A DNA stretch of 64,000 bases from Peribacillus simplex (GCF_900156045.1 NZ_FTMX01000002.1:868001-932000); one strand, 5' to 3'. Positions 42,292-55,047 are shown, counted from the first letter of the stretch. The notes: generated by a model from the letters alone, not told the origin. Numbers and translations are program-made.

Positions 42292-43485
42292 TTAGTTCAA
42301 TTTCAAATTATGTTTTGTTGCTTTCATTTCAAGGCGACTCCATACAATCATAAAGAACACAGCGGTTGCACCTAATGATCCAGCGAAATAAAACCCTGCA
42401 GAAATACCTAAATGTGAATTCAATACTCCTGCAATGAAAGGTCCCGCAAACATACCAATCGCATAGATTGCTTGATATGCCCCCATTGCCGTTGCCCTTT
42501 TTTCTAGGGGAATCGACTCCACTGCCATTCCTAAAAACAAGGGAAAAAGAGTGCCTAATGAGAATCCATTAAATCCTTGGATCATAAAAAGCATCCCTTT
42601 TGTATCTATTAATGGCGTACATAGTGTAAAAATGGCCGTTAGTCCGAATGCTAGTTTCAATAACCTCCATTGTCCGAATAATGGTACGAATATTTTTCCG
42701 CTAAACATGGTGGCAATGGCATGAGGAATCATGAATGAAAAGATGACCATGCTGATCTCTTCAGTCTGGAGACCAAGCTTTAAAGCAAATGTCGGGGTGA
42801 AGCCGAACATTGTCGTGAAGATGATGCCATGTGCGAGAATGGATAGAAATGATACTTTTAAAAGTGCCGGTTCAAGCATGACTGATACGAGTTCTTTCAA
42901 TTGAATAGGCTCTTGCGGAAAATCTTCGTTCGATTCGTAAATAAAAAGTGAAAGGACGATACCAACGAAACCAATAAATCCTCCCATCCAAAAAGGTGCT
43001 TGCCATCCCCATTGATCGACAATGTATCCGCTGACCACCATTCCAAGCAGCTGTGCCAGAACCACAGCTAACGAGATACTGCCCATCGCTCGGTGAAGAT
43101 CACGTTCTGAAAAATAGCTGGAAAATAAAATGGTGAAGGCTACCCAAGTTGCAGCGGCAATTCCAGCTAACGAGCGGGCCAAAAGGATCCAGCCTAAACT
43201 ATCGGCCCATGCAAATGTCACGCAACTCAACGTACTCACGACCATTCCAAATATAATAAAAGGTTTTCTTGCTTTTATGAGGTCGGAAAAAATCCCGAAC
43301 GGAAGCCTGAAGAGAAATTGCATCAGCCCATAACTGCCTAGTACCATGCCGATAAATGCATAATCCCCTCCAATCGTCTCAAGGTAAGGAGACAAAATGG
43401 GAATATAAATGAAATTTGAAAACCAAAAAATAAATGAGAGCACTAAAAATAAAAATCTATTGCGTGCGTTATGTAACAAAGTCAT
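42292..43485 (-). CDS. MFS transporter
   Basis: 397 residues with 12 membrane segments, the major facilitator fold. The loop between segments 2 and 3 reads PFGIFSDLIKARKPFIIFGM (motif A-like), and FLGMAVESIPLEKRATAMGA recurs in the second half. It begins downstream of the iol terminator and is followed by the epimerase and LacI genes, so it probably imports the compound sensed by that regulator. The substrate is unknown. Confidence 0.82.
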   Translation of the reverse strand: MTLLHNARNRFLFLVLSFIFWFSNFIYIPILSPYLETIGGDYAFIGMVLGSYGLMQFLFRLPFGIFSDLIKARKPFIIFGMVVSTLSCVTFAWADSLGWILLARSLAGIAAATWVAFTILFSSYFSERDLHRAMGSISLAVVLAQLLGMVVSGYIVDQWGWQAPFWMGGFIGFVGIVLSLFIYESNEDFPQEPIQLKELVSVMLEPALLKVSFLSILAHGIIFTTMFGFTPTFALKLGLQTEEISMVIFSFMIPHAIATMFSGKIFVPLFGQWRLLKLAFGLTAIFTLCTPLIDTKGMLFMIQGFNGFSLGTLFPLFLGMAVESIPLEKRATAMGAYQAIYAIGMFAGPFIAGVLNSHLGISAGFYFAGSLGATAVFFMIVWSRLEMKATKHNLKLN

Positions 43486-43552
43486 TGCAACACTTCCCCT
43501 GACCAGCGAACTATTTTTCAGCTATGGCATCTCATGCAAAAATTGAATGTAC

Positions 43553-43589
43553 AAAAAGGTGCCCGCAGCGTAATCGGGAACACCTTTTC
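43553..43589 (-). terminator. Terminator of the iol operon
   Basis: Minus-strand stem of GAAAAGGTG with CACCTTTTT, extended by CCCG/CGGG, ending in a T run, directly after the iolJ stop. It separates iol from the MFS-epimerase-LacI genes. Confidence 0.85.
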
Positions 43590-43593
43590 ATTC

Positions 43594-44448
43594 TTAAGCC
43601 TTTCCACTCGTATTGAACTCTGCCATTTTTCTCTTCACGACGGAGATAATAGCTTCTTTCGCTGGTGTGATGATGGCGCGCGGCTCATATACTTTTCCTT
43701 CAACGGCGAATACTTCCCGAATCGTTTTTGCCCACACTTGTATGCTTTCGGTATTGACATTTATTTTAGCGTGTCCAAGTTCAATTGCTTTTTTAATTTG
43801 GTGCAGCGGAATACCTGAGCCTCCATGTAAGACGAGAGGTATATTCGTCATGTTCGAAATTGATTCCATCTCCTCAAAACCGAGTTTAGGTTCTCCTTGA
43901 TACGGGCCATGAACCGAACCCAAAGCAGCCGCTAGAGCATCAATTTCCGTTTCTTTTACAATCCTCCTGCATTCATAGGGATCTGCATATTGAATACCTC
44001 CAACGAGGCCATCTTCCGTCCCACCGACTGTCCCCACTTCCGCCTCAACGGAAACGCCGTTCTTTTGGGCATAGTCGACAACCATTTTGGTGATTTCAAT
44101 ATTTACATCTATTGGATGATGGGAGCCATCGATCATGACCGATGTAAAACCCGCATCGATCGCTTTCTTGCATCGTTCCACGTCCATTCCATGATCAAGA
44201 TGAAGGGCAACCGGAACCGTAATGTCCATTTCTTCCATAAGGCTTTTTACCATGGCCGCAATCGTTTTAAATCCGCCAAGATAATCAACAAGCCTGTCCG
44301 ATGCCGCAAGTATGATCGGCGCTTGTTCCTCATTGGCAGCTTGTAAAAACGACTGGGCGAATGCCAAACCATTAATATTATATTGACCCACAGCATACCT
44401 TTCTGCTTTTGCTTTTAAAAGCATCTCTCTCATTGATACTAAAGGCAT
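43594..44448 (-). CDS. iolJ: 6-Phospho-5-dehydro-2-deoxy-D-gluconate aldolase IolJ (class II)
   Basis: 284 residues, a zinc-dependent class II aldolase of the fructose-bisphosphate aldolase family. It would cleave the phosphorylated inositol product into dihydroxyacetone phosphate and malonate semialdehyde. Zinc and substrate motifs: [56 protein letters not shown] and VLHGGSGIP. It is last of the iol operon, next to the terminator. A glycolytic or tagatose aldolase is the alternative by sequence, but context favours IolJ. Confidence 0.9.
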   Translation of the reverse strand: MPLVSMREMLLKAKAERYAVGQYNINGLAFAQSFLQAANEEQAPIILAASDRLVDYLGGFKTIAAMVKSLMEEMDITVPVALHLDHGMDVERCKKAIDAGFTSVMIDGSHHPIDVNIEITKMVVDYAQKNGVSVEAEVGTVGGTEDGLVGGIQYADPYECRRIVKETEIDALAAALGSVHGPYQGEPKLGFEEMESISNMTNIPLVLHGGSGIPLHQIKKAIELGHAKINVNTESIQVWAKTIREVFAVEGKVYEPRAIITPAKEAIISVVKRKMAEFNTSGKA

Positions 44449-44489
44449 TATTCCTTCACCCCCTTATTCCCGAGATTGTATGATCCACT

Positions 44490-45335
44490 TTATGAGTTCT
44501 GCAGTGCAAAATGTTTCGAAATAACTTGAATTGCCGTTTCTTTTGCTGTCATAATGGCTTCTTCAGCATCGAGTTCATAATATTCCGGACGGAACAATTC
44601 CACAGAGGCAACGCCAGAATAACCAATTCCCTTCAAGATGGATAATATGCTGTCTAAATCTATGGCACCATGCCCAGGCCATACCCGGTCTTCATCCGTC
44701 AAAAAGCCGATCGGAAAATCCTCTGTATCATCAATGTGTAAAATGAAGATTTTCGCCCCATCCGCTTTCTTCAAGTCTTCCAAACTGGAACCCATGGCAT
44801 GGAAGTGAAAACAGTCCAGCACCAACCCAACATTATCACGGTTGACCGTTTCAACGATATCGTATGCCTGACCGAATGTATTCACAGTACATTGCGGATG
44901 CCCGACAAATTCCACTGCAATTTTGACGCCAAACGGTTCAGCGATATCAGAAAGCTCAGTCAATACTTCCACACAGCTGTTTTTAATATCTTCTTTCAAT
45001 ATTTTCGCTTCCGTTACAAGCGGAACCGCCACCACATATTTCACACCCAATTTTTCCGCCATGATCATCATGTTTTTAAATTCGTCTATTATCGCCTTAT
45101 GGCCGTCTTCATCTCGGTTATTAAAGAATACGAGCGCGTTGAAGGCAAGCGGTTTAATATGATTTGCGTTAAAAAATTCAGCTAGGTCTTCAATAGAGTG
45201 CTCTTCCAAATACTCAGGCAATTTATCCATGGTACGGATTTCGATATAATCGTAACCATGTTTTTCACAGTGTTTGAGATCTTTGACCAAGTTGGAATTT
45301 TCAAGTGTTGTCGCTTGGTTGAAACAAAGTTTCAT
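44490..45335 (-). CDS. iolI: 2-Keto-myo-inositol isomerase IolI
   Basis: About 281 residues, a TIM-barrel isomerase converting 2-keto-myo-inositol (scyllo-inosose) to D-2,3-diketo or 1-keto-D-chiro-inositol. It closely follows B. subtilis IolI: MKLCFNQATTLENSNL, GYDYIEIRTMDKLPEYLEEH, FNNRDEDGHKAIIDEF, KIAVEFVGHPQCTVNTFGQA and HIDDTEDFPIGFLTDEDRVW. The ATG at 45333-45335 follows TTGGAGGATG, overlapping nothing and 4 bases from iolH. Confidence 0.93.
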   Translation of the reverse strand: MKLCFNQATTLENSNLVKDLKHCEKHGYDYIEIRTMDKLPEYLEEHSIEDLAEFFNANHIKPLAFNALVFFNNRDEDGHKAIIDEFKNMMIMAEKLGVKYVVAVPLVTEAKILKEDIKNSCVEVLTELSDIAEPFGVKIAVEFVGHPQCTVNTFGQAYDIVETVNRDNVGLVLDCFHFHAMGSSLEDLKKADGAKIFILHIDDTEDFPIGFLTDEDRVWPGHGAIDLDSILSILKGIGYSGVASVELFRPEYYELDAEEAIMTAKETAIQVISKHFALQNS

Positions 45336-45339
45336 TCTT

Positions 45340-46218
45340 TCATCCTCCAATTCTTTCTGCTAAACCCAATCCGTCTCTCATTTTTTCAAGCATAAGCTTA
45401 CTTGACCAGTCTGCTTTGTCGATCCAAGCAAATACTGCATTAGTCGCGATGCCGTCAAAATTCATTTCTTTCAGTTTTTTGAAGATCGTATCAAAGTCAA
45501 CTTCCGCTTCGCCGATGTTCAAATGCTGGTGGACGGTTGCCTCGACACCTGGAGGATTGACGATATAACGGAGTCCGTTGGATGCTTTATGATTGAATGT
45601 ATCAGCAAACAAGACATGTTGCAGGCGATCCCCGGCAGAATCGAACATAGGGGCGATATCGCCTTTGCCATCATCATAGAAAAATGTATGTGCGGTTGAA
45701 TACACAAGGTTGATCCACTGACGGTCCAGGGCACGGATCATATCCATCGCTCCCTCATGCGTTTCGATGAAATCGAATGGGTGTGCCTGCAAATTCAATT
45801 TAACGCCTTCCCTTTCAAAAACCGGGAGGAGCTCATCCATTGATTTAATGAATTTCTCTTCACAGATAACTTCATTGAATTTAGATCCGTTAAATTCACT
45901 ATTCATCAGGTCAACATCCAATTCCACTGCAACTTCAATGGCACGTTTCCAATTTCGGACTGCAGCCTGGCGTCGTTCCTCATCAGGACCGGCCCAGTAG
46001 TAAAGTGGAAGCAAGGATGATATCTTCACACCTGCGTCGCTACACCAGCGTTTCAAGTTCTTAATCTGTTCCTTATCCACTTTAGGATATTTATAGAATG
46101 GACAAAAATCTTCCCTCGGTGACAGTTCGATATATTCATAGCCTAGTTCGGCTGTTTTATCGACCATTTCTTTTAATGATAAATTGGCATACATCGTAGG
46201 ATCCAAAGCTAGTTTCAT
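45340..46218 (-). CDS. iolH: Inositol catabolism TIM-barrel protein IolH
   Basis: 292 residues, a xylose isomerase-like TIM barrel found in the iolH position of Bacillus iol operons. Recognisable segments are [56 protein letters not shown] and [20 protein letters not shown]. The reaction catalysed by IolH is not firmly established; it is likely an isomerase or epimerase of the pathway. The start ATG follows AGGGGGGAAAG. Confidence 0.9.
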   Translation of the reverse strand: MKLALDPTMYANLSLKEMVDKTAELGYEYIELSPREDFCPFYKYPKVDKEQIKNLKRWCSDAGVKISSLLPLYYWAGPDEERRQAAVRNWKRAIEVAVELDVDLMNSEFNGSKFNEVICEEKFIKSMDELLPVFEREGVKLNLQAHPFDFIETHEGAMDMIRALDRQWINLVYSTAHTFFYDDGKGDIAPMFDSAGDRLQHVLFADTFNHKASNGLRYIVNPPGVEATVHQHLNIGEAEVDFDTIFKKLKEMNFDGIATNAVFAWIDKADWSSKLMLEKMRDGLGLAERIGG

Positions 46219-46266
46219 TGGTCTTTCCCCCTATAAATTATTTTTCGTTTCAATGCATGGTTACGT

Positions 46267-47337
<1,071 letters not shown>

Positions 47338-47346
47338 CTAAAACTC

Positions 47347-48768
47347 TTAAATTATTTTTGTCATTTCCTTTGCAGGTTCTTTTCCATGATTGCGGAAGTT
47401 TTGTTCAAGCTGTTCAAGTGTGAGTCCTCTCGTTTCCGGTAAACATTTTTTCACGAAGGTGATAGCCATGATGCCTAAAGCGAAAAAGATATAGAATGTG
47501 GTAGACAATCCGACTTTATCTAGTAAAACCGGGAATGTTAAGCCGATTAGAAAGTTCACGACCCAAAGGAAAAATACGGTGACACCCATACCGAGCCCAC
47601 GTACTTGAAGCGGGAAAATCTCTGAAAGCATCAACCAGGTAACCGGTGAAATGGCCCCCTGCTGAAAGGCAAGGAAAGTGACAGTCAAGGACAAAATGAT
47701 ATAGGGAAGGACAGCCGTCCCTTCAAGAAGGGAAGATAAGACGCCAATCAATAGCAATGTGGTCGTAGTCCCGATCAAACCGGTTAAGAGCATTGGACGG
47801 CGCCCGATTTTACCAAGCAGCCAAATACCTAAAAACGTTGCCAAAACAGAAATGATACCGTTTGCAATATTCCCGATCAAAGCAGCTTTTGTCTCAAACC
47901 CTGCATCTTTTAAAATTTGGGTACCATAGTACATGATGGAATTTACACCCGTTATTTGCTGAACGATGGCAATCCCTATTCCAAGAAAGACAATTCTCCG
48001 TATCCATGGGACTGTCAAATCTTTATATGTTGCTTTTTTAACATGGTTCTCCTCATCGAATGTCGCTTTGATTCCCTGAAATTCCGATTCTGCCTCATCC
48101 ATTTTACGTATTCTTTTCAAAACTTTCAGGGCCTCTTCATTTTTGTTCTTGGACACAAGCCACCTTGGACTTTCAGGCAACCTGATCATGCCAAAGAAAA
48201 GAAGTATGGCTGGAAGTGATGCTATTGCCAGCATGTAACGCCAAACATGTGAACTGTCTCCCATCGTTGTCCCAAGAATGGCGTTGAAGATGAAAGCAAG
48301 CAGCTGTCCGCAAACAATCATTAATTCATTTTGGGTGACGATCCGGCCTCGTCGTTCAGCAGGAGACATTTCCGCCAAATAAGTAGGAACGGTTACTGAC
48401 GCCCCGCCTACCGCAAGGCCGAGTAGAAAACGGCAGACAATCATGACCGTAACATTCGGTGCAAACGTGCATCCAATGGTGGAAAGGAAAAAAAGTACCG
48501 AAAGAAAAAGAATGTTTTTTCGGCGGCCCGCATAATCCGAAAGCCTGCCTCCCAGAAACGCTCCAAGTGCCGCGCCTAAAAGAAGTGAACTGGCAACAAG
48601 TCCTTGCGTAAGTGAATTGAGATTAAGTTGATCCGCTTCGGACATGAACGGCAAGGCACCGTTAATGACACCTGTATCATATCCGAACAAAAGACCGCCT
48701 AACGTCGAGATAATAATAATCTTGCGTAAGAATGCCATTTGATTTCCATCATTACTCAAATTAATCAC
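47347..48768 (-). CDS. iolT: myo-Inositol transporter IolT (sugar porter MFS)
   Basis: About 473 residues with 12 membrane segments, a major facilitator of the sugar porter family importing inositol with H+. It tracks B. subtilis IolT closely: GGLLFGYDTGVINGALPF, GGRLSDYAGRRKNILFL, QQITGVNSIMYYGTQIL, LLGKIGRRPMLLTGLIGTTT, FQQGAISPVTWLMLSEIFPL and PETRGLTLEQLEQNF. It occupies the place of iolF in the B. subtilis operon. The start is uncertain among the GTG (48768), a TTG three codons later and an ATG at 48738. Confidence 0.93.
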   Translation of the reverse strand: MINLSNDGNQMAFLRKIIIISTLGGLLFGYDTGVINGALPFMSEADQLNLNSLTQGLVASSLLLGAALGAFLGGRLSDYAGRRKNILFLSVLFFLSTIGCTFAPNVTVMIVCRFLLGLAVGGASVTVPTYLAEMSPAERRGRIVTQNELMIVCGQLLAFIFNAILGTTMGDSSHVWRYMLAIASLPAILLFFGMIRLPESPRWLVSKNKNEEALKVLKRIRKMDEAESEFQGIKATFDEENHVKKATYKDLTVPWIRRIVFLGIGIAIVQQITGVNSIMYYGTQILKDAGFETKAALIGNIANGIISVLATFLGIWLLGKIGRRPMLLTGLIGTTTTLLLIGVLSSLLEGTAVLPYIILSLTVTFLAFQQGAISPVTWLMLSEIFPLQVRGLGMGVTVFFLWVVNFLIGLTFPVLLDKVGLSTTFYIFFALGIMAITFVKKCLPETRGLTLEQLEQNFRNHGKEPAKEMTKII

Positions 48769-48781
48769 TTCTTTCTAGTTT

Positions 48782-49669
48782 TTAATCTTGAACTAGGAGC
48801 AGCCTGTCATTTATATACTTGCGAGCGATTAATGCGTATTCCAATGGATGAGCAACGGACGGATCTTGTTCCGCCTCAACTACAATCCAGCCTTTATAAT
48901 GATTTTCCAGTAATATATGGTAAGCTTCCACAAAGTCAATGCAGCCGTCACCAGGCACCGTGAACATGCCATTTAAAAAAGATTCTTGAAATGATTTCCC
49001 CTCTTTCCGGCACTGCTCCAGCACGTTATTCCTCACATCCTTGAAATGAACGTGCCCAATGCGGTCAATATGCTTTTGCAGAAGGGACATGCAATCTCCA
49101 TCCGATACATAAATATGTCCAGTATCATATAACAGATGCACTGTCTTTTCGGTATTTTCCATAAGGCGGTCAATTTCACTCAGTGTCTGGACCCCTGTCC
49201 CCATGTGGTGGTGATACACCAGTGTTAAGTTGTAAAGTCCAGCAATAGCCCCGAGCCGATTCAGGCCCGTACACAACATTCCCCATTCTTCTTCAGTAAA
49301 GTGCGGCTTTTCCTTAAATACATTGTACCTTCCGCCTTGGATACTGTAGGTCTGTTCGGATACTACCGCTACATCTCCATCGACAGCCTGTAAATATTTG
49401 CAATGTTCATGGAAATCCCTTTCTGCTATTTCGATGCCATCACGGATGATGAAACTGCTGAACCACTGACCGGCTATTTTTAAGTTCCGAAGCTGCAGCT
49501 CTTTATTCAGGACCGCCGGTTCCGGAAAGAAACCTCCTACTTCGGTCCCCTGAAATCCTGCCACGACAATATCGCTTAAAAGGTGGGATAAAGTGTTTTC
49601 AGCTCCGATTTCCGGTATGTCATCATTACGCCAGCCAATTGGGGCAATCCCCCACGAAATCTCCTGCAT
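48782..49669 (-). CDS. iolE: 2-Keto-myo-inositol dehydratase IolE
   Basis: 295 residues, removes water from scyllo-inosose to give 3D-(3,5/4)-trihydroxycyclohexane-1,2-dione. The TIM-barrel enzyme shows the family blocks [83 protein letters not shown] and [12 protein letters not shown]. It lies 18 bases downstream of iolD. Confidence 0.94.
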   Translation of the reverse strand: MQEISWGIAPIGWRNDDIPEIGAENTLSHLLSDIVVAGFQGTEVGGFFPEPAVLNKELQLRNLKIAGQWFSSFIIRDGIEIAERDFHEHCKYLQAVDGDVAVVSEQTYSIQGGRYNVFKEKPHFTEEEWGMLCTGLNRLGAIAGLYNLTLVYHHHMGTGVQTLSEIDRLMENTEKTVHLLYDTGHIYVSDGDCMSLLQKHIDRIGHVHFKDVRNNVLEQCRKEGKSFQESFLNGMFTVPGDGCIDFVEAYHILLENHYKGWIVVEAEQDPSVAHPLEYALIARKYINDRLLLVQD

Positions 49670-49686
49670 TTTCTGACTTCCCCCTT

Positions 49687-51597
49687 TTAATATTGTTTGG
49701 CCATTTTTAATTTCTCTTGTCTCGCTTCATATGCCCTTTGTATACTTTCTCGTTCAGATACCTCTGCCACGCCAACGTTCCACCAGGAGTCATAACCATC
49801 CGTCATCGTTTTCGGCAGAACCTTCATTTCTATTAATGTAGATACCGACTGTTTCTTTGCATCCTCCAATGCAGCTTTCAGCTCATCGACTGTATTGGCC
49901 CGATAAGTTTTGGCTCCGTAACCTTCCGCCACTTTTGCGTAATCAATATTCATGATTTGATTATCATGTGTTCTGAACTCACAGCAATATGTTCCGCTCC
50001 CATTCTCCATTTGCAGATTGTTGATGCAGCCAAAGCCAGAATTATCAAACAATAAAATATTGATTTTATGATTATATTGGATGGCTGTGATCAATTCCGA
50101 ATGCAGCATCAGAAAACTCCCGTCCCCTACCATTGCATAGACTTCCCGGTCTGGATGGGCAAGCTTAGCTCCTAAAGTTCCTGCAATTTCGTAACCCATG
50201 CAGGAGAATCCATATTCAAGATGGTACGTGTTTGGCACGCTTGAATGCCAGAGGCGCTGCAAGTCACCCGGAAGTGATCCGGCTGAACCGACCACCACAC
50301 TTTCCTGATCGACCGTATCGTTTATTGCAATCATCGCAGTGGATTGGGCCAATTCAGTTTTTAATGCATCCGAGTATTCATTCAAGACTTGCTGTGAAAA
50401 CTGGCTTTTGATTTCAGGCTTGAAATTTTCACGGCTGAAAGTGACTTGACCTAAACGGGTCCGTTCGGAAAGCCACTCCTCCTTCCAATTTCCAACCATT
50501 TCCCCATATTCGGTTTCATAGCCTACTAGTAACGCTTCAAGGTTCTCGAGCGCCACTTTTGCATCAGCGACGACCTGAAATCCATCTAATTTATAGGTTT
50601 GAAGGCGGCTGACGTTAATGTTCAAAAACTTTGTCCTTTCAAAATCAAATGCAGTTTTGGAAGACGTCGTAAAGTCCGTATAGCGGGTCCCGACACCAAT
50701 TACGAGATCTGCCTGGCGTGCAGCCTTATTGGCAGCCATCGTACCGAGAATGCCGACACCGCCCAAATTCTTAGGAAAAGATGATTCCACCGTCGATTTA
50801 CCTGCCTGTGTTTCCACAAGTGGAATGTTATGCTTTTCTGCCAGCTTCATCAAAATATCCCGAGCTCCGGAATATCTTGCTCCGCCACCGACGATGATGA
50901 TCGGCTTCTTACTTGCTCTAATTCTCTCGGCAGCTCCTTGCAGTTCCCGTTCTACCGGAATTTTCCGATCTAAATAATGGACTCGTTTTTCAAAAAAATG
51001 TTCATCGAAATCGAATGCTTCCCCTTCTACGTCCTGTGAGATGCATATCGTCGCTGGCCCGGCTTTCCCGGGATCGGTCATCACCTCGAAGGCCCGGATC
51101 AGACTGGACATGAGCTGCTCAGGGCGAGTGACGCGATCCCAATATCTTGATACTGCCAGAAAAGCGTCATTAGTTGTGATGGCCGTACTATGCTCATGCT
51201 CAAGTTGCTGAAGAACCGGATCCGGCTGGCGTGTCGCAAATGTATCAGCAGGAAGTAAGAGGACAGGAATATTGTTGGCAAGTGCCGTCCCCGCCGCAGC
51301 TATCAAGTTTGCCGAGCCAGGCCCGGCAGATGTAGTGACGGCATAAATTTTCCTTCGTAGCATTTCCCGGCTGTAGGCGATTGCTGCGTGTGCCATCCCT
51401 TGCTCATTCTTTCCTTGAATCACTTTCAAGTGGCCAGCGTCCTGTTCGAGTGCCTGACCAATTCCAACGACATTCCCATGGCCGAATACATTAAATATCC
51501 CTTCTACAAACGGAGACTCTTCACCATCAACATGAATGTACTGCTGATTTAAAAACTTGATCAGAGCCTGGGCTGTAGTCAACCTCACTGTTCCCAT
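49687..51597 (-). CDS. iolD: 3D-trihydroxycyclohexane-1,2-dione acylhydrolase IolD
   Basis: 636 residues, a thiamine-diphosphate enzyme that opens the ring to 5-deoxy-glucuronate. Three-domain ThDP fold: the N-terminal PYR domain ([20 protein letters not shown]), a central domain ([21 protein letters not shown]), and a C-terminal PP domain. The latter carries the metal-binding [16 protein letters not shown] with [11 protein letters not shown]. Length and blocks match Bacillus IolD. The ATG follows GGGGTGAAC. Confidence 0.95.
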   Translation of the reverse strand: MGTVRLTTAQALIKFLNQQYIHVDGEESPFVEGIFNVFGHGNVVGIGQALEQDAGHLKVIQGKNEQGMAHAAIAYSREMLRRKIYAVTTSAGPGSANLIAAAGTALANNIPVLLLPADTFATRQPDPVLQQLEHEHSTAITTNDAFLAVSRYWDRVTRPEQLMSSLIRAFEVMTDPGKAGPATICISQDVEGEAFDFDEHFFEKRVHYLDRKIPVERELQGAAERIRASKKPIIIVGGGARYSGARDILMKLAEKHNIPLVETQAGKSTVESSFPKNLGGVGILGTMAANKAARQADLVIGVGTRYTDFTTSSKTAFDFERTKFLNINVSRLQTYKLDGFQVVADAKVALENLEALLVGYETEYGEMVGNWKEEWLSERTRLGQVTFSRENFKPEIKSQFSQQVLNEYSDALKTELAQSTAMIAINDTVDQESVVVGSAGSLPGDLQRLWHSSVPNTYHLEYGFSCMGYEIAGTLGAKLAHPDREVYAMVGDGSFLMLHSELITAIQYNHKINILLFDNSGFGCINNLQMENGSGTYCCEFRTHDNQIMNIDYAKVAEGYGAKTYRANTVDELKAALEDAKKQSVSTLIEMKVLPKTMTDGYDSWWNVGVAEVSERESIQRAYEARQEKLKMAKQY

Positions 51598-51629
51598 CTT
51601 CTGTTCACCCCTCTATGTAGATAAATTCC

Positions 51630-52607
51630 TTACACGCGTTCGGCAATTAAATCCTCGATTTCTTCTGCAACAGGCATCGCCTCAGATGAACTGTGCTTGC
51701 TTACAACTATGGAAGCGGAAGCACTGCCAAACTTCAAAGCGCTTTCAATCCCTTTGCCGCGCACTAACGCATATAAGAAAGCGGAAGCATATGAATCCCC
51801 TGCGCCGAATGTTTTCAATACTTTCGTTTTATAGGATTTCGCTTTAAATACCTCTCCTGATTTGGCATAGGCATATGAACCCTCTACGCCATGTTTGATG
51901 ACGACCAGGTCTGCGGAATGTTCAAACAAGTAACGGACGGTCCTTTCATTCGTACCTTTTTCGATATTTTCCATTACATCATATTCATCACGAGTGCCAA
52001 TCAAAATGTCTGATTGCTCTGCGACTAACGAATAGTAAACGGAGGTTTCTTCAATGGAATTCCATGTATATGGACGGTAATCCAATTCAAATATGACTTT
52101 TACATCATTTCTTTTTGCAAGGCTGACGGCTTTTAAAACCGCCTCACGTGATGGGCTTTTTGCTAAAGCAGTTCCTGAAACCAATAAAATCTTTGATTTT
52201 TTGATATATTCTTCATGCACTTCCGAAGGTGCTAAATGAAGGTCGGCTACATCATCCCGATACATCAGGATACTGCATTCTTCAGGACTTTTAATTTCCG
52301 TGAAGGCCAGTCCCGTTTTATGCCCTTCTTGATCGATTACCATATTCGATGTATCAACACCTGCCTCACGCATATAACTCTCGATGAAACGGCCGTGCTG
52401 ATCATCTGCAAGCTTACCGATGAATCCGACTTTCAAGCCTAATTTTGCACTTCCTATGGCAACATTGGCAGGTGAACCGCCCACGTATTTTGTGAATGTC
52501 ATGGTATCTTCCATCGGACGGTTATATTCATTGGCATTCAAGTCGATGCAGGCACGGCCTATGGCAATCAAGTCAATTTCCCTATCGATATTAAAAGTAT
52601 AGTTCAT
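51630..52607 (-). CDS. iolC: 5-Dehydro-2-deoxygluconokinase IolC
   Basis: 325 residues, a PfkB-family kinase phosphorylating 5-dehydro-2-deoxygluconate. Signatures: KYVGGSPANVAIGSAKLGL (substrate motif) and KTFGAGDSYASAFLYALVRG (anion hole and catalytic Asp). AIGRACIDLNANEYNRPMED at the N-terminus is typical of IolC. Its product is the intermediate that induces iol operons in Bacillus. The ATG is preceded by AAAGGAG. Confidence 0.95.
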   Translation of the reverse strand: MNYTFNIDREIDLIAIGRACIDLNANEYNRPMEDTMTFTKYVGGSPANVAIGSAKLGLKVGFIGKLADDQHGRFIESYMREAGVDTSNMVIDQEGHKTGLAFTEIKSPEECSILMYRDDVADLHLAPSEVHEEYIKKSKILLVSGTALAKSPSREAVLKAVSLAKRNDVKVIFELDYRPYTWNSIEETSVYYSLVAEQSDILIGTRDEYDVMENIEKGTNERTVRYLFEHSADLVVIKHGVEGSYAYAKSGEVFKAKSYKTKVLKTFGAGDSYASAFLYALVRGKGIESALKFGSASASIVVSKHSSSEAMPVAEEIEDLIAERV

Positions 52608-52629
52608 CCGGTTAACAGCTCCTTTTCCT

Positions 52630-53445
52630 TTAACGATTCAGGATCCACTCGTGATCGGGATCATTGAAAAATTTCCATGTCCTTGTCGGACCGGCCATAA
52701 CATTCAAATAATAGGATTCATAACCGTCAGGTACGCCTACCGGATGATAACCGGCGGGTACAAGTACGACATCGCCGTTTTCAACCGACATGGTCTCATC
52801 AATCGAACGGTCATCTGTATATACTCGCTGAAAAACGAATCCTTGAGGCGGGTTCATTTCATGATAATAGGACTCTTCCAATAACGACTCATTTGGTAAG
52901 TTATCCTGATCATGTTTATGCGGAGGATAGCTCGACCAGTTTCCGCTTTCTGTGTATACTTCAACCACCAGAAGGCTATTCGCATACGGAGCTGAATCCG
53001 GTAATATATTATGCACCATCCGCTTATTGCTCAAAATGCCCCTATGTTCCACGTCAACATCCCCCGCTTTAATCCATTTAGTCGGAAGTTGCTTATCAGA
53101 AGGCGAATAACACAGCGCCACTCTGGCCTTGGTTATCGCTTCCAATTTAAAGCCTCTATCATTTGACACGTAAATGCTATCAGTCGGCACTTTATCAAAG
53201 ACACTATCGCGTGTGCCTAAATCACGGTATACATTTTCGCCTACAGCCACATTGATTTTTCCCGTAAGAGCAACAATGCAGCATTCTGTTTTATTTAATG
53301 ATTCCGAATATTCAGCATCATGAACCAACTCCACTATTTTGAATTCAACAAATTCTAAAGGAGAATTTCCTTTCGTTACTGCTTGAACGACTGTAACACC
53401 TTCAGCGACCTCTTTTTTTACCGGTTTTTGAAGCAGTTTACTCAT
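52630..53445 (-). CDS. iolB: 5-Deoxy-glucuronate isomerase IolB
   Basis: About 271 residues, a bicupin metal enzyme isomerising 5-deoxy-glucuronate to 5-dehydro-2-deoxygluconate. Cupin residues appear in WSSYPPHKHDQDNLPNESLL and GDVVLVPAGYHPVGVPDGYE; YYLNVMAGPTRTWKFFNDPD is the conserved tail. The ATG at 53443-53445 (MSKLLQKP) follows CAAGGAGGT. Confidence 0.95.
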   Translation of the reverse strand: MSKLLQKPVKKEVAEGVTVVQAVTKGNSPLEFVEFKIVELVHDAEYSESLNKTECCIVALTGKINVAVGENVYRDLGTRDSVFDKVPTDSIYVSNDRGFKLEAITKARVALCYSPSDKQLPTKWIKAGDVDVEHRGILSNKRMVHNILPDSAPYANSLLVVEVYTESGNWSSYPPHKHDQDNLPNESLLEESYYHEMNPPQGFVFQRVYTDDRSIDETMSVENGDVVLVPAGYHPVGVPDGYESYYLNVMAGPTRTWKFFNDPDHEWILNR

Positions 53446-53519
53446 ATGTACCTCCTTGGTTTTCAAAAAATCCGGCCCGTATCCAAACGGGCCATCTTGC
53501 AAAGTCTTTTTCGTTTCAC

Positions 53520-54989
53520 TTATTTCACGTAGCGTGCAGTCACCATTTTTTTACGTGTATAGAACTCCACACCATCGGTTCCATTTGCATGAAGATCACC
53601 ATAGAATGAATCTTTATATCCAGAGAATGGGAAGAATGCCATAGGCGCAGGAACCCCCACGTTAATGCCCAACATCCCGGCATGTATCGTTTCACGGAAC
53701 TGGCGTACATCAGCAGCACTGTCCGTATAAAGGCAAGCCCCGTTAGCCAGTGGTGAAGCATTGGCAATCTCAACGGCTTCCGTTAAATCTTTGGCACGGA
53801 CAACGGAGAGCACTGGTGCAAAAATTTCATCTTGCCAGATTTTCATTTCCTGTGTAACATGATCAAAAATCGTAGCCCCTAGGTAATATCCATTGCCTCT
53901 TGCTGCCTCATCTATACGGCCATCACGTACAAGTGTCGCACCTTGAGCTATACCTGATTCGATGTAATCGATGGTCCTCTTTTTAGCTCCTTCCCGGATC
54001 ACCGGACCAAGAAAAACACCGTCATCCAGACCATTACCGATCGTAATGGCATCTGCTGCCTGTTTCAATTTTCCAATTAGCTCGTCCGCTACACTTTCTT
54101 CTACGACAACAACCGCAGCGGCCATGCAACGCTCACCGGCAGACCCAAAAGCCGCACTTGTTATTTCCTTGGCTGTCATATCAAGATTTGCATCTTTCAA
54201 GACAATCGAGTGATTCTTCGCTCCCGCAAGAGCCTGGACGCGCTTCAAGTTAGCCGTGCCTGTTTTATACACATATTCTGCAACTGGCTGTGAACCGACG
54301 AAAGAGATAGCTTTCACATCTTTATGGTCCAGAAGCCCATTAACCACATCATGTGCTCCATTAACAATGTTCAGTACTCCTTTAGGAAGACCTGCTTCCT
54401 CAAATAGTTCAACAATGCGTGCTGCAAGCAATGGTGTACGTTCAGATGGCTTTAACACGAATGTATTGCCACATGCGATCGCAAGCGGGAACATCCAGCA
54501 AGGGACCATCATTGGAAAGTTAAATGGGGTGATGCCGCCGATTACACCGATTGGGTAACGGTACATGCCCGATTCAATGTTTGTCGCGATATCCGGAAGC
54601 TGCTTGCCCATCATCAGTGTAGGTGCACCCGCCGCAAACTCGACACACTCGATGCCCCGCTGTACTTCACCAATAGATTCCGATAGGCTTTTACCATTTT
54701 CGATAGTGACCAGTTTAGCAAGTTCTTCCCAATTTTCCACAAGGAGCTGCTGATATTTGAACAATATTCGAGCCCGTTTCGGGACAGCAACCTGCGACCA
54801 CTTTTTAAAAGCCTCATCCGCCACTTGAACCGCACGATCCACATCTTCCCTAGTTGAAAGTGGCACCTCGGCAATCGCCTCACCAGTTGCAGGGTTGAAC
54901 ACAATTTCCGTTTCCTTTGAAGCGGACTCAATCCACTTACCATTTATATAGTTTTTTAATTTTTTCACCTCATGTGTTACTGAAGACAT
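53520..54989 (-). CDS. iolA: Methylmalonate/malonate-semialdehyde dehydrogenase IolA (MmsA)
   Basis: 489 residues, CoA-acylating aldehyde dehydrogenase that turns malonate semialdehyde into acetyl-CoA and CO2, the last pathway step. NAD-binding and catalytic motifs: [38 protein letters not shown], the nucleophile in [20 protein letters not shown], and the C-terminal [20 protein letters not shown]. It is first in the operon; three candidate operators lie upstream. The ATG follows AGGGAGG. Confidence 0.95.
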   Translation of the reverse strand: MSSVTHEVKKLKNYINGKWIESASKETEIVFNPATGEAIAEVPLSTREDVDRAVQVADEAFKKWSQVAVPKRARILFKYQQLLVENWEELAKLVTIENGKSLSESIGEVQRGIECVEFAAGAPTLMMGKQLPDIATNIESGMYRYPIGVIGGITPFNFPMMVPCWMFPLAIACGNTFVLKPSERTPLLAARIVELFEEAGLPKGVLNIVNGAHDVVNGLLDHKDVKAISFVGSQPVAEYVYKTGTANLKRVQALAGAKNHSIVLKDANLDMTAKEITSAAFGSAGERCMAAAVVVVEESVADELIGKLKQAADAITIGNGLDDGVFLGPVIREGAKKRTIDYIESGIAQGATLVRDGRIDEAARGNGYYLGATIFDHVTQEMKIWQDEIFAPVLSVVRAKDLTEAVEIANASPLANGACLYTDSAADVRQFRETIHAGMLGINVGVPAPMAFFPFSGYKDSFYGDLHANGTDGVEFYTRKKMVTARYVK

Positions 54990-55047
54990 GTTTTTTCCTC
55001 CCTAAAATAAAGTGTTTTGTTGATCTCAAGCCAGTATAAGTATCGTC